From assembly GCA_034007295.1 (NCBI GenBank), contig JAVERC010000015.1:3173-67172 (forward strand): a DNA stretch of 64,000 nucleotides. The letters are read 5' to 3'. Source of the DNA: JACKCP01 sp034007295. GTDB lineage: Bacteria; Desulfobacterota; Desulfobacteria; Desulfobacterales; JACKCP01. Both the position numbers and the translations under genes were made by a program. This document shows positions 11,501-20,023 of this stretch, piece by piece; positions within the stretch are counted from its first letter, which is position 1, and each line of letters starts with the position of its first letter. The notes beneath the pieces are model-generated. The model made no database searches and was not told where the DNA came from. It saw only the letters and a program-made list of their open reading frames with translations.

Positions 11501-13809
11501 TGAAAGGCTCCAGGACTGATATTTATACTGCTTCCATAATTAACAGATTTACCAAAAGGAACAAGTGTAATAAACTGGTCGCCAACTGGTATCTTTATTT
11601 CAGGTAAAGGTGATGACAATGCAACCGCATAAGTATCTACAAGCTGATTGCCATCAAGATCTGGTCTTAAATCATTTTTGTTTCCATAATAAGAAACTGC
11701 TGCACTATAATAGCTGCCCTGTTTTGTAGGTTCTTCAGGACAAAGTCCTCTTGCATTGCCTAGTTTATCAACAGTTTTGGGAGAACAGGAACTGTCATAT
11801 ACTGAACCTACGTGACCAAGATAATAATCTCCGTTCACAGTAGAAGATATATCATCAAGAACTTCCTTTACATTTAAAATTGAAGAACCAAGTGCTGCAC
11901 CTGAACTCCAGCCTGTTTTGGCAAAGATACTTGAAGTTCCAGGGAGCTCATCAGAATCATAGGAAGGATAGATATCGCTTATTACAAGCATTATTGGTTT
12001 TGAGCAGTAAAGATTTTCAGAATTTTGAATAAAAGGATCAGCCCAGGTCTCCTTTGGAAGACCAAGAATATAATCTTTGTTTAATGTTCCTGTATAATCA
12101 TAGTCTGAGGTTGCATTTTCCCCGTCTGCAAAATATCTTAAAGTCTCATACATCATTTCAGCTACAGGATTTCCCCAGTCAGGATATTGTTTGCTTGATT
12201 CAGGCATAGGTTTGGAAACTTCAAGCCCGGCATAGGTATGACCAGTGTAATTAAAATCAGAAATGCGCAATTTGTTAATTGTTTGAATAATACCATTGAC
12301 ACTTGTGGCAAACTGGCCTGTTTTTAAATTAATTTCATCTTTAATTGAGCCAATATTTTTTCTTACAACACCGCCAGACATATTTTTTACATATGAACCT
12401 GTCATAAGACCAAAATAAATCTGATCATTTTCACCATGCTTCTGCAAAATTCCAACAGGCTTATATGTTGAGTTTCCACTGTCATCAACATATTCTTTGC
12501 AGTTATCTTCAAGCATTCCAGCCTTACAGACCTGAACCCTTGCGTGATAATCTGTAATATATGAGTCAGGTATTGCACCCACCTGATAATAAAGATAATA
12601 ATTATCACTGCCAGTTTGTTCTTCATGTCTGAATTTTATAACATGCTGACCTGCACTTAAAGAAATACTGCCTGTATGGGTCTGACAACTGCATTTACCA
12701 TGACCTCCATACCATGCCGCAACAACTGTATTATCTATAATAAGCTCAATTGCATCATCGCCGTCAATGGCAAATGTATAAACTCCATCTTCAGGAATAT
12801 TTAACTTTCCTTCAAAAATGGTCATATAATAATCATCTGCACCAAACGGGTTTCCTTCACCATTAATTTGAGCTGCCGTACCTGAACCTAATTTTTTGGA
12901 TTCAACTCCATATGTTGTTTCTAAAACATCAAACTGAGAATGATCAGCAGGGTGCGATGAACCTGTAATATCATATGTAGTTTGAGTAAAATCAGAAAAT
13001 GCCTCCGGAGGAACCAGATTCCATGACGATGCACTTGCAGATTTTGCACAGGCAGTTGAGCCTGCACCGCAATTGCTGCCTCCAACAGGGCTTTCTCTTG
13101 CAACCCACTCCCAAATACGAAATTTACTGTCATTTAAGACTCTTAAAAGTGGAGGGCTTGTTGTTCCAAGAGTAGTGCTTGCAAAAAGATGCCTGGTATC
13201 AGCTGCTGGAAGATTTAAAGGAGTGTAGTCACGAATATCATACCCATCGTTTAAAATATTTTGATATTCCTTACCCCATGTATGCCCGTCCTGGGGAACA
13301 AAAACCCTTTCAAGAACAGTTTCCAAAGTAGTATCTGTTGAACGGTATCCTCCATAAAAAACCTTACGCATTGTATCCATACGAGACATTGTGAGATAAT
13401 TTAAAAAATCTCCGCTCCATTCAGTCAGGCCTGAACATTTTTTATCGGCAGTTTCGGAACTTGGTTCAAATCTATTGTTTGAAGAATTGTAAATATAGCA
13501 TTTATAGCTGTCAAAATATCCGTAATAATCTATTCCGTATTGTTTTCCGCCGTAACCAGGATATCCCTTATATCCAATATCAAGGGTTCCGTCACCGTCA
13601 AGGTCTGAGGCATCATTATATGCTTCATAATAAAGCTTGTGATCTCTTCCCATTACAAGCATTACAAGGGGAGGAGAACTTGCAACAGAATAGATGGGGC
13701 TATCTGAATATGCATTCATAAAGGGAACTGCAGGATCTTCTGCTATTGAAGTTTGAGCAGTAAAAAAAAACATAGTAACACAAATTATTATATATTTTAT
13801 TTTATACAT
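8554..13809 (-). CDS. pilY1: PilY1-like adhesin/tip protein with PA14-like domain
   Basis: A 1751-residue secreted protein with an N-terminal signal peptide (hydrophobic IIICVTMFFFTAQT, cut near SIAE). The N-terminal third resembles the PilY1 von Willebrand region but reads LVMLVMGRDHKLYYEAY where a DxSxS metal site would be, so that site is absent. Residues about 298-412 look like a PA14 carbohydrate-binding domain (FEGKLNIPEDGVYTFAIDGDD, LSAGQHVIKFRHEE). The C-terminal part from about residue 1200 is the PilY1 beta-propeller (VYVGANDGQLHAF, ILVAGLRMGG, PVIVRNNG, VFGSGPTDY) with calcium-loop-like DVDNDGITE and DFDSDGINE. PilY1 proteins sit at the tip of type IV pili, support assembly and act as adhesins. 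It is last in the pilW-pilV-pilX-pilY1 operon and ends near copy 1 of repeat A. The PA14 insert suggests a glycan target (inference). Confidence 0.88.
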   Translation of the reverse strand: MYKIKYIIICVTMFFFTAQTSIAEDPAVPFMNAYSDSPIYSVASSPPLVMLVMGRDHKLYYEAYNDASDLDGDGTLDIGYKGYPGYGGKQYGIDYYGYFDSYKCYIYNSSNNRFEPSSETADKKCSGLTEWSGDFLNYLTMSRMDTMRKVFYGGYRSTDTTLETVLERVFVPQDGHTWGKEYQNILNDGYDIRDYTPLNLPAADTRHLFASTTLGTTSPPLLRVLNDSKFRIWEWVARESPVGGSNCGAGSTACAKSASASSWNLVPPEAFSDFTQTTYDITGSSHPADHSQFDVLETTYGVESKKLGSGTAAQINGEGNPFGADDYYMTIFEGKLNIPEDGVYTFAIDGDDAIELIIDNTVVAAWYGGHGKCSCQTHTGSISLSAGQHVIKFRHEEQTGSDNYYLYYQVGAIPDSYITDYHARVQVCKAGMLEDNCKEYVDDSGNSTYKPVGILQKHGENDQIYFGLMTGSYVKNMSGGVVRKNIGSIKDEINLKTGQFATSVNGIIQTINKLRISDFNYTGHTYAGLEVSKPMPESSKQYPDWGNPVAEMMYETLRYFADGENATSDYDYTGTLNKDYILGLPKETWADPFIQNSENLYCSKPIMLVISDIYPSYDSDELPGTSSIFAKTGWSSGAALGSSILNVKEVLDDISSTVNGDYYLGHVGSVYDSSCSPKTVDKLGNARGLCPEEPTKQGSYYSAAVSYYGNKNDLRPDLDGNQLVDTYAVALSSPLPEIKIPVGDQFITLVPFGKSVNYGSSINISPGAFQPTLTIVDFFIQELAPDGKSGKIRINFEDVEQGNDHDMDVIVRYDYAVQDDNTLKITLTKEYEAAGIVMHMGYIISGTTKDGIYLDIASQPTNDPLYFLDTPMDRNEPGRGSSTMKLSHGIIGDSTVYSRERTFTPSSDIPATLLKDPLWYSAKWGSGDDWDKNNDGVPDNYYYVINPLQLEKQLNKAFSNILEKAGSGTSASVLATNKRGDGNILQAFFRPAIPNHENVRWLGYLQNLWLDKYGNIRENTNGQNADGSYSLDPGSDKIIEFISDLSGDTTVRKYFVSDADEYPDLSTASFTTHSIDEIIPIWEAGKKLMTKAAGDRKIYTYIGDETAAAGYLSFGSGDFIEFKDSNVDSLKNWLGVLCPVGDDSYDYLGTTQDERAVNLINYVRGTDIEVLRPRTINDDDGNPLGVWKLGDIVNSSPVIVSKPTGQYHLLYGDKGYQTYFHNNRNRETVVYVGANDGQLHAFTSWIYENGKYVKPTGTTEGIGEEIWSFIPKSLLPHLKWLPDPDYSHVYYVDQMPLVADVKIDVDNDGITEWRTILVAGLRMGGNSIGVYGDFDSDGINENKRINPTYFCLDVTEPRSPKLLWERTYANMGFSFSVPVIVRNNGIGDDWHLVFGSGPTDYTGSSSQKGLIFVVDLKTGDPQKIFEGQENSFFTSASIIDKDLKILSGNSFSHDNIYLAESYKVFDNEGNWAWNSKISVIDTFDNTDLSKLEDATTAGFWGLRNIFSVDAPITASLSVSTDENDNSWIIGGTGRYLNQSDKSTTDQQYLFGFKDPLYNPGHESSIVSLGTSSLYRVDNLVVTKNKDILDKDDSLNIDADTPDWNTLLEQTDYDASDINNIQYKDGWYRELRMTGERAVTKPSVLGGLAMIPTFVPNDDVCGFGGNSYLYALYYKTGTAYYKEVFLDDGLDGDNIKEMVALGPGMPAPFFGTHIGQQEGATALIQLGTGGIESIDVDTPYGLKSGVIFWKEE

Positions 13810-13848
13810 ACTATTGTCCTTTCACCTAAAAAAGACTAATTCATTACT

Positions 13849-13881
13849 AAACAAAAAAATTTTCGTTTTCCACCAGTCAAT
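13849..13881 (-). repeat. Degenerate end fragment of family A repeat
   Basis: The stretch reads, on the minus strand, GATTGACTGGTGGAAAACGAAAATTTTTTTG in outline, close to the GATTGGCCGAAAACGAGAATTTTTTG end of the family A element. Only the terminal 30 bases are recognisable. It lies in the gap between pilX and pilY1. Confidence 0.45.
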
Positions 13882-13883
13882 CT

Positions 13884-14420
13884 TTAAAAATGCTCAATAT
13901 GTCTGTAACCTGCTTTTATATAAGCAAAAGAATCTCCAGGCCCTTTTCCTTCACTGTCAAAATTATATAAAAACTGAAAACTTTTCTCTGAGCCACTCAT
14001 ATGCTTTGTTCTCTGATAGGTTACAAATGATTTAACCTGGTTATTTAAATTATCTATCTTAAATTTTATATCAGGGGTGTCGTTATCTTTATCAGGAGGA
14101 TCTTCAGGGCTAGATTTTGAAAGAATTTTTTCTTTAAATGCATCTGTATCATAATCAAAAATATCAGTATCAGGCAAACTCCCTCCACCTTCAAAATCTT
14201 CTATAAAAAAAGCTTCTAAAAATCTTGAAGAAACACTTACCCCTGAATCTGAATTGTAAAATGCCATTTTATAATTTTTGTCATTTGCAGATATAATCAT
14301 ATCATTTGTTGCAGTATTATTGAGAGACAGTGCAATTAAGGTAACAATAAACATAATCATCAAGGTTGTAAGCAATGCTGCACCATTTTGATTTTTTAAA
14401 ACAAAATTGTAATTATCCAT
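13884..14420 (-). CDS. pilX: PilX-type minor pilin (operon 2)
   Basis: A 178-residue membrane-anchored pilin-like protein. The N-terminus NQNGAALLTTLMIMFIVTLIALSL followed by ATNDMIISANDKNYKMAFYNSDSGV matches the PilX N-terminal family: a single hydrophobic helix after an NGAAL processing-like site, then a short helix with an Ala/Ser-rich turn. The globular part is poorly conserved. Minor pilins of this class prime type IV pilus assembly with PilV, PilW and PilY1. It lies 19 bases after pilV and 74 bases before pilY1. Confidence 0.8.
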   Translation of the reverse strand: MDNYNFVLKNQNGAALLTTLMIMFIVTLIALSLNNTATNDMIISANDKNYKMAFYNSDSGVSVSSRFLEAFFIEDFEGGGSLPDTDIFDYDTDAFKEKILSKSSPEDPPDKDNDTPDIKFKIDNLNNQVKSFVTYQRTKHMSGSEKSFQFLYNFDSEGKGPGDSFAYIKAGYRHIEHF

Positions 14421-14439
14421 AAACTCACCTTAACTTATA

Positions 14440-14907
14440 TTATCTGGAAACTATTCTCTGAAGGGCAACTTTTGCAGGCTGCCCATCAGAGGCATCTTCA
14501 TTAAATTTAAAAAGGGCTATAACTTTTATTGTTTTCGTACCCTCAATAATGTCATCTTCTGCAATATTCCAGCAAACTTGATATGCCCCCATTGTTTCAT
14601 TCCCGTCAGCATCGGCTCCAACATCATCAAGAGAATAAGCATCATTTGTCCCGTCTCCATTGGTGTCCTTTTCAGTGTTTCCATCAGAATCAGCATCATT
14701 CAGGTCTTTATACGAAACTCCAATAAGCTCTTCCATTTTTGCATTTGCAAAATAAGCTGCTTCCGTCATACGCCTTGAATCAGCACCTGTTTTTATATTT
14801 CTAACTTGCAAAGAGTTTATGGCAAGAATTGCAATGGAAAAAATTGCTATTGCAATCAAAACTTCAATTAAAGAAAAGCCTTTATTTTTTACAAATATTA
14901 AATCCAT
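14440..14907 (-). CDS. pilV: PilV-type minor pilin (operon 2)
   Basis: A 155-residue type IV prepilin. A short basic leader ends in KNKG, followed by FSLIEVLIAIAIFSIAILAI: the prepilin peptidase would cut after the Gly and methylate the Phe, and the +5 Glu is present. SRRMTEAAYFANAKMEELIG is the amphipathic helix seen in PilV/PulG-like minor pilins. An Asp-rich segment (about residues 70-95, with DSDGN, DTNGDGTND, DADGN) could bind calcium. It sits between pilW and pilX in the second minor-pilin operon. Confidence 0.85.
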   Translation of the reverse strand: MDLIFVKNKGFSLIEVLIAIAIFSIAILAINSLQVRNIKTGADSRRMTEAAYFANAKMEELIGVSYKDLNDADSDGNTEKDTNGDGTNDAYSLDDVGADADGNETMGAYQVCWNIAEDDIIEGTKTIKVIALFKFNEDASDGQPAKVALQRIVSR

Positions 14908-14924
14908 AAAAAAGCCTTTTTATT

Positions 14925-15521
14925 TTATTGTTTTATCCCTAGGTTTCTGCACTTTATTTCATTATAAATATTTCTTTTAACATCGTCTGATTTAACGGTC
15001 AGTGTAATCTGGACATGTCTCAAATCTGACTTTTCAGTTGAAGCAGGTGAATCATAAATATAATTTAAATTAAAGTTCTCAACATTTTCAGCAATTGGGT
15101 ACAAAAGAGCTGTGTCATCTCCTACAGCCCTGCACAAAGCTCCATCAGCATTTAGTGCATACCTGATTCTTTCACTGGCAGTCTCAAGTGTTCCGTTGTC
15201 ATTAAAATCAGCTAAAAAAATAATTTCATTAGCTTCTGTTTTGTGAATTGCTTTTTCAACAGCAAAATCTGAAGAATTAAGGGGATTATATCCAGCCATT
15301 CGAATTTCAGTTGTCATAAGGGATAAAGAAGTACGAAGATCCTGCTGCATATCAATTATTTGATTTTGAGATTCATACAATTTTTTTTCATTAATAAAAA
15401 AGGCTGAAACAAAGGTAACAACAATCAATCCAATAACAATTGTCACAACCAGTTCAACTAGAGTAAAACCTTTTTCATTTATTTGTTGTTCTTTTTTCTC
15501 CCGATTTACAAACAGCATCAT
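14925..15521 (-). CDS. pilW: PilW-type minor pilin (operon 2)
   Basis: Type IV prepilin with leader ending NEKG and mature N-terminus FTLVELVVTIVIGLIVVTFV, including the +5 Glu. The following MQQDLRTSLSLMTTEIRMAGYNP is the hallmark of PilW. The frame is open six codons further upstream, but the sequence GGGAGGTG lies six bases before the ATG at 15521 and would be part of the longer coding sequence, so the shorter 198-residue form is chosen. It is the first gene of the operon with pilV, pilX and pilY1; the promoter should lie within 15522-15750. Confidence 0.85.
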   Translation of the reverse strand: MMLFVNREKKEQQINEKGFTLVELVVTIVIGLIVVTFVSAFFINEKKLYESQNQIIDMQQDLRTSLSLMTTEIRMAGYNPLNSSDFAVEKAIHKTEANEIIFLADFNDNGTLETASERIRYALNADGALCRAVGDDTALLYPIAENVENFNLNYIYDSPASTEKSDLRHVQITLTVKSDDVKRNIYNEIKCRNLGIKQ

Positions 15522-15754
15522 AAAAAACACCTCCCTCAAACAGTGCTTTATAAATAATCAGCTCTAAAAAACCTAGACATGGTTTTTATGCTGATATTTT
15601 GTTTAAATATACATTTTTTAAAAAAATAAGTCAGCTTAATTTTTAAAATATTAAATATTAACAGTTGTTTTTGTGCAAAATCTAAATTTAACAAATTGTC
15701 ACTTCAATTAATATTCAGCATTTTAAATCTATAGCTAAAAAATGATGTGATTGT

Positions 15755-15851
15755 TCAAAATTTAATCCTCAAAATACTCCATATATTCCTGCGGTTAAAT
15801 TTTTCATCTTCCTTGAACTGAGCAAAAAATTCTCGTTTTCGGCCAATCACT
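15755..15851 (+). repeat. Family A palindromic repeat, copy 2 (5' end truncated)
   Basis: Keeps the central palindrome and the right end (CTTGAACTGAGCAAAAAATT then CTCGTTTTCGGCCAATCACT) but lacks the left AGTTGCTGAACG end. Several substitutions relative to the full copies suggest an older insertion. Confidence 0.85.
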
Positions 15852-15911
15852 AGATAATGACCCAAATCATATGCTTTTTATAGCTTCAACTTATTTTATT
15901 TCTGATTTGCG

Positions 15912-15960
15912 AACTTAAAAAAAGAAAAACCGTGTGATTTAATAAAATCACACGGTTTAA
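15912..15960 (-). terminator. Terminator of the first pilY1 operon
   Basis: A perfect 14-bp stem, AAACCGTGTGATTT (15927-15940) and AAATCACACGGTTT (15945-15958), with a 4-base loop. On the minus strand it is followed by TTCTTTTTTTAAG, a clear U-tract, about 60 bases after the pilY1 stop codon. Confidence 0.9.
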
Positions 15961-16016
15961 TTTTTAGTTCACAAAAAATATTTAAAATTTATTATTTTAA
16001 TTAAAAAACAGACATT

Positions 16017-19000
16017 TTACCATTCTTTCCAGTAATGAATTTCTCGTTCAGGTGTCATGATATCTTCTTCGCTCATAACAGCAAGACCTCCAGACTCACT
16101 TGGGACACCAACTCCCATAGCTGTAGCTCCACTGTTTGAAGCATCAAAATCATCGTTTCCGTATTCCATTATATTTCCCCTTGATAACTGCAACAAATAT
16201 TGAAACCGAATCTTTGGATCAATTTCAAATACAGTCTCATTTTCACAGATGTCATACAAAATTCCCCTTCCAGTGGCACAATTCAGTGACCAGGATCTTG
16301 ACTGTCCTCCGCACTGACAAATACCTATTGTAGGCATGGCTGTAGTGAAAAAAACAATATTTTTATCTGAAGGAGAAGGATCTGAGTAACATCTTTCCCT
16401 TAAAAAAGCTCCCTCATTTCCTTTAAGTTCAATTTTCCACGCAGCCTGTGCCGGATTTGTTTGGACGTTTTTCAATTTATCACAGGTTAGATCACTTGCA
16501 TTTCCTATGGAGTTTATTGTTGCACAATTATTATTATTTTCATCACATGTAAAAGGTACTGCGTATAAATAATTTTTATCTGTTAAAGTCTTTTGAGTAT
16601 CATCATTAGCAATAAAATACCTTCCTGTACCAAAATAAAGATATGGATAAGGTATTGAATCAGAAAAACATTCTTCAGAAGTTACAGGAGCTGTTATGGG
16701 GTTATTCACAGAGGTAAGAAATGAGGTGTTATAATCCCATTTTGTTGGATCATCAGAGCCTGTATAAATTTTTATAACTCCACCGCCCATATCTTTCAAG
16801 CTTCCATCTGCCTTATCAGTATAACCAAGGAATACAAAATCTGTCTGACCGTCATCATTTAAATCAAGTCCGTTAGTAAATAATCTTCCGCCATATGAAT
16901 TTGAAATATTCATTTCGCTTGAAGAATCACCATGAATATCTTTTTCTTCACCAGTTAAAAGATCTACAACAAAAATCTGAAGATTTTGCTTTGTAGTACC
17001 GTTATACTCTGTGGGGCCAGATGCAAACATAACAAAATGCTTAATTTTTCCGCTCGGATCCATTCGTTTAATATAGGCAGGACCTGAATATGAAAAACCA
17101 AGACTGTCAGGTGCATATCTCCAAAGATATTTAGGGTTATCAGGATCTGTAATATCAAGTGCAAAATATGCTGAGCGACCAGTTGAAGCTGTGTCTGAAG
17201 GAGGATTTACATTGCCATTTTTATTTGCACCGCCAAGTCTCATACCTCCGATAAGTATTATTTTACTGCCTGTGTTTACAATAAATGGTTTTAAATCAAC
17301 AGTATAAACATGGTCATATTCAGGAGATGCCATATAGCGTAAATACGGCATGGCATCCTTTGGAACAAAAGCCCATTCCTCAAGGCCTATCTTATCAGCA
17401 ATAAAACCAGGAGAACTATCATTTACAATTTCCTTTGGGTTATAAATTTCCAGACGATTTCTTACATAACCCATTCTAAAAGCGTGAAGCATTCCTGAAT
17501 TACTGCCAATATATATCATTGAATACGTATCATAATTTACTATTGTAGGGGAAGAATAGGTAATATCACCAAGCTTCCATACATTTTCATCTGTAGCTGA
17601 ATTGTTTGTGGCTCTCAATCTGCAGCCTGTAAAATCCTTACCTCTTGTATAATTGATGAGCTTTTTATAGTCAGGGTTTCCGCTGCCGTCAATTAAACAT
17701 ACAGGATATTCAGTTTTGTTTGTTCCCAAAACCGAGTCAAAGACAGCACTATTTGCCTGAGTAAATTCAGCAAGAGCATTATTTTCATCAACTCCATAAA
17801 TTTTTCTGTCTTCCGGCTTTGTTTCCATAAGTTGTTTTCCGGAGTCAAAAAGATTGTTTATGTCCTGAAAACTATTGTAGTCTAAAACAGTACCGCCTGC
17901 ATTTACAGTTCCATATTCATCTGGCTGATAAGCTTTAATTTTTAATGAATCATTTTCTATAAGATACTGAATAATCCTGTCTTCTTTTACATTTAAAATA
18001 AAATTATTATTTGTATCTTCTCTGATATTTTGAATTTTCTGATAATTACCATCAGCATCCTTAAATTGATTATTTAAATACCAGTTGCCTATTAAGTCTC
18101 CTGTCCATACAATTTTTTTATTATTTTCAAACTCTTTTTCAGGATAAAATGCCGCCTGGGTAATTGCTGATCCGCCAGTTGTTTTTGATGTAAGAGCTGT
18201 AACAGCAGTACCAGATGATGTACCCTGACGAATTTCACTGAAAATTGCTGTAAGAGCACTTGCCATAGCATCTCCGTCATCAGCAAGGTAAAAACCATCT
18301 GGAATTCCGTCTTTATTGGAATCCCATTCCTTACAGCAGTCATTGTATGTGCCAGCCGGCTTACAATGAGGACGAGGGAATGAAACGTCCAAACTATTTG
18401 TTCCAACACTGAAATCATAAGGAATGTTATTGCTGCAATCTTTTAAATCTTTATATTTACCAAAGGCTGCAACAGTTTTCATTGATTGTTCACCTTTTTT
18501 ATCATCTGCAAATGCAAAAAGTGAATAAACATCTGCTATCTGATCTTTAACAATATCAGTCCTTAAATCGCCTTTATGAAGATTATAAGCCGAGGAATCA
18601 GGATCAGTGTTGCCGTTATAGGCACCATCTGAAATAAGAACAACGAAACTTTTTCTGCAGAATGCAGCCTCAATCACTCCATCAGCCCTTTTTTCGTAAT
18701 ACGGGTCTTTTAATGTCCCAGTACCGTTATAAGTACTGTTATAATTATTAATACCTGACTGCCTGAGATAATCATAGGCCTCATCCAAAGCCTCGCCTGT
18801 ATGAGTACCTGAATAAGCAATTGTATCTTCAAACTTTTGTATAAGGCCATCTACGCTATTTTCATGGAGACCATACTTTATTGTCCCTTGCAGTGCAGTC
18901 TTATTATTTGTATCTGCATAGGCAATAAAACCAAATCTGACCTTGTCAAAATTTTCCTGAATTATCCCTGTTCTGTCTTTTTTAGCAATTTTAACATCTG

Positions 19001-19655
19001 CATTTCTTACAAAAACATCTGACCACGAACCATGTTTAGCCTCATATACTGAAATAACTGTAGTGCTGCCATAAGAACCAGAAGGTTTTACTCGAATAGC
19101 ATAATTTTTACCTGAAATTGAAATATACACTTCTCTTTTAGAACCCACCGGCTCTAAAATACAATAGTCTTTCCCTGCCGGACAAGATGCCTTACCTCCA
19201 AAAAGGCTTTTATATGAAACATCTACCCTAGTCATGAGAATAAAATTTAAAAAATTTCCCGACAAACTGTCTTTTGAACCAACAACTCTTCCAGAAAATG
19301 ATGTGTTCTCGTCAACTTCCCAATATCCGCTTGAATTGTATTTATAATATTTTTCCGAATCATAATAACCATAATAGGATTTATCTTTGTTATAGGTAAC
19401 CCAAATATTATCACCCCAGTTTCCGTAATTTGCAACGTCACCGCTGTACCCATGCCAAACAGTACCATGATTCGCAGGCCCCTGCATACTGCCTGAAAAG
19501 TCCATAACAAACAAGACATTAGCCTTGACATCAGCACTGATAAAAGGAGGAAGAGCAGCATAATCTGAATTTGCGGCAAAGGCAGAACTGTTAAGATAAA
19601 TCAAACCAAATCCAAGGAAAAAAATTGTTTTTTTAATTACTTTATTAAATATCAT
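16017..19655 (-). CDS. pilY1: PilY1-like tip protein with von Willebrand metal site
   Basis: A 1212-residue secreted protein with a signal peptide (about residues 1-28, ending SSAFAA). Residues 46-60 read NVLFVMDFSGSMQGP: the DxSxS metal-ion-dependent adhesion motif (D52, S54, S56) of a von Willebrand A domain, unlike the other PilY1 in this window. The C-terminal half from about residue 700 is the PilY1 propeller (MIYIGSNSGMLHAF, EEWAFVPKDAMPYLRYM, ILIGGMRLGG, HFVMFASGPTEY) with a calcium-loop-like DLNDDGQTDF near residue 930. It ends the fimT-pilW-pilV-pilX operon, overlaps the preceding small gene by 11 bases and is followed by a strong terminator. Many Cys residues (CQCGG, CENE, CDENNNNC) make the DsbC-like gene two positions upstream a plausible folding partner. 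Confidence 0.9.
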   Translation of the reverse strand: MIFNKVIKKTIFFLGFGLIYLNSSAFAANSDYAALPPFISADVKANVLFVMDFSGSMQGPANHGTVWHGYSGDVANYGNWGDNIWVTYNKDKSYYGYYDSEKYYKYNSSGYWEVDENTSFSGRVVGSKDSLSGNFLNFILMTRVDVSYKSLFGGKASCPAGKDYCILEPVGSKREVYISISGKNYAIRVKPSGSYGSTTVISVYEAKHGSWSDVFVRNADVKIAKKDRTGIIQENFDKVRFGFIAYADTNNKTALQGTIKYGLHENSVDGLIQKFEDTIAYSGTHTGEALDEAYDYLRQSGINNYNSTYNGTGTLKDPYYEKRADGVIEAAFCRKSFVVLISDGAYNGNTDPDSSAYNLHKGDLRTDIVKDQIADVYSLFAFADDKKGEQSMKTVAAFGKYKDLKDCSNNIPYDFSVGTNSLDVSFPRPHCKPAGTYNDCCKEWDSNKDGIPDGFYLADDGDAMASALTAIFSEIRQGTSSGTAVTALTSKTTGGSAITQAAFYPEKEFENNKKIVWTGDLIGNWYLNNQFKDADGNYQKIQNIREDTNNNFILNVKEDRIIQYLIENDSLKIKAYQPDEYGTVNAGGTVLDYNSFQDINNLFDSGKQLMETKPEDRKIYGVDENNALAEFTQANSAVFDSVLGTNKTEYPVCLIDGSGNPDYKKLINYTRGKDFTGCRLRATNNSATDENVWKLGDITYSSPTIVNYDTYSMIYIGSNSGMLHAFRMGYVRNRLEIYNPKEIVNDSSPGFIADKIGLEEWAFVPKDAMPYLRYMASPEYDHVYTVDLKPFIVNTGSKIILIGGMRLGGANKNGNVNPPSDTASTGRSAYFALDITDPDNPKYLWRYAPDSLGFSYSGPAYIKRMDPSGKIKHFVMFASGPTEYNGTTKQNLQIFVVDLLTGEEKDIHGDSSSEMNISNSYGGRLFTNGLDLNDDGQTDFVFLGYTDKADGSLKDMGGGVIKIYTGSDDPTKWDYNTSFLTSVNNPITAPVTSEECFSDSIPYPYLYFGTGRYFIANDDTQKTLTDKNYLYAVPFTCDENNNNCATINSIGNASDLTCDKLKNVQTNPAQAAWKIELKGNEGAFLRERCYSDPSPSDKNIVFFTTAMPTIGICQCGGQSRSWSLNCATGRGILYDICENETVFEIDPKIRFQYLLQLSRGNIMEYGNDDFDASNSGATAMGVGVPSESGGLAVMSEEDIMTPEREIHYWKEW

Positions 19656-19992
19656 CTCTTTTTTCCCTTTCTGAATAAATTAAAACAATATTGCCGTTAT
19701 TTGACAAAATATGGACAAAATCATATTTCTGAATAATTTTAAAATTTTCCATAACATCTATTGTTCTGATATTTTTATATGGAACAGGCTTTTGTCTGTA
19801 AAATAAAAGTTCTGTTTTGGTTTTTTCAAGAAGCTGAACCGGACCTGCAATAATTTTATAGCCCTGTTCATCAAGTTTATTTAAAAGAACTGTCAAAGGA
19901 GTTTCTTTTTCAACTTCAACAAGCCTTTCATTGCAAAAGCCAATTGTTTGCAAACAAAAAAACATGCAAATTATAATTAAAATATTTTTCAT
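19645..19992 (-). CDS. Small secreted protein in minor-pilin operon, unknown function
   Basis: A 115-residue protein with a signal peptide (MKNILIIICMFFCLQTIGFC, cut near CNE). The mature part has no Cys and no domain I recognise; ETPLTVLLNKLDEQGYKII suggests a small alpha/beta fold. It overlaps the start of pilY1 by 11 bases, so translation is probably coupled, and it follows the DsbC-like gene by about 30 bases. The position argues for a periplasmic accessory role in PilY1 export or pilus assembly (inference). Confidence 0.65.
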   Translation of the reverse strand: MKNILIIICMFFCLQTIGFCNERLVEVEKETPLTVLLNKLDEQGYKIIAGPVQLLEKTKTELLFYRQKPVPYKNIRTIDVMENFKIIQKYDFVHILSNNGNIVLIYSEREKRDDI

Positions 19993-20023
19993 GCTGCCCC
20001 CGTTATCTTAAAGTTAAACTTTT

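Larger units (their letters stand above)
15522..16016. other. Intergenic region between the two minor-pilin operons
   Basis: About 490 bases without a gene. It holds the promoter region of the downstream pilW operon (AT-rich, with no promoter boxes I can assign firmly), a partial family A repeat at 15755-15851 and the terminator of the first pilY1 gene at 15912-15960. Confidence 0.8.

Noticed and set aside
9182..13721. Plus-strand frames inside the pilY1 genes
   Set aside because: They are antisense shadows of a long, well-supported minus-strand gene, with no ribosome sites or recognisable domains.
15522..15750. Sigma-54 promoter for the pilW operon
   Set aside because: No GG-N10-GC pair with the TGGCAC/TTGC context could be found on the minus strand in this interval.
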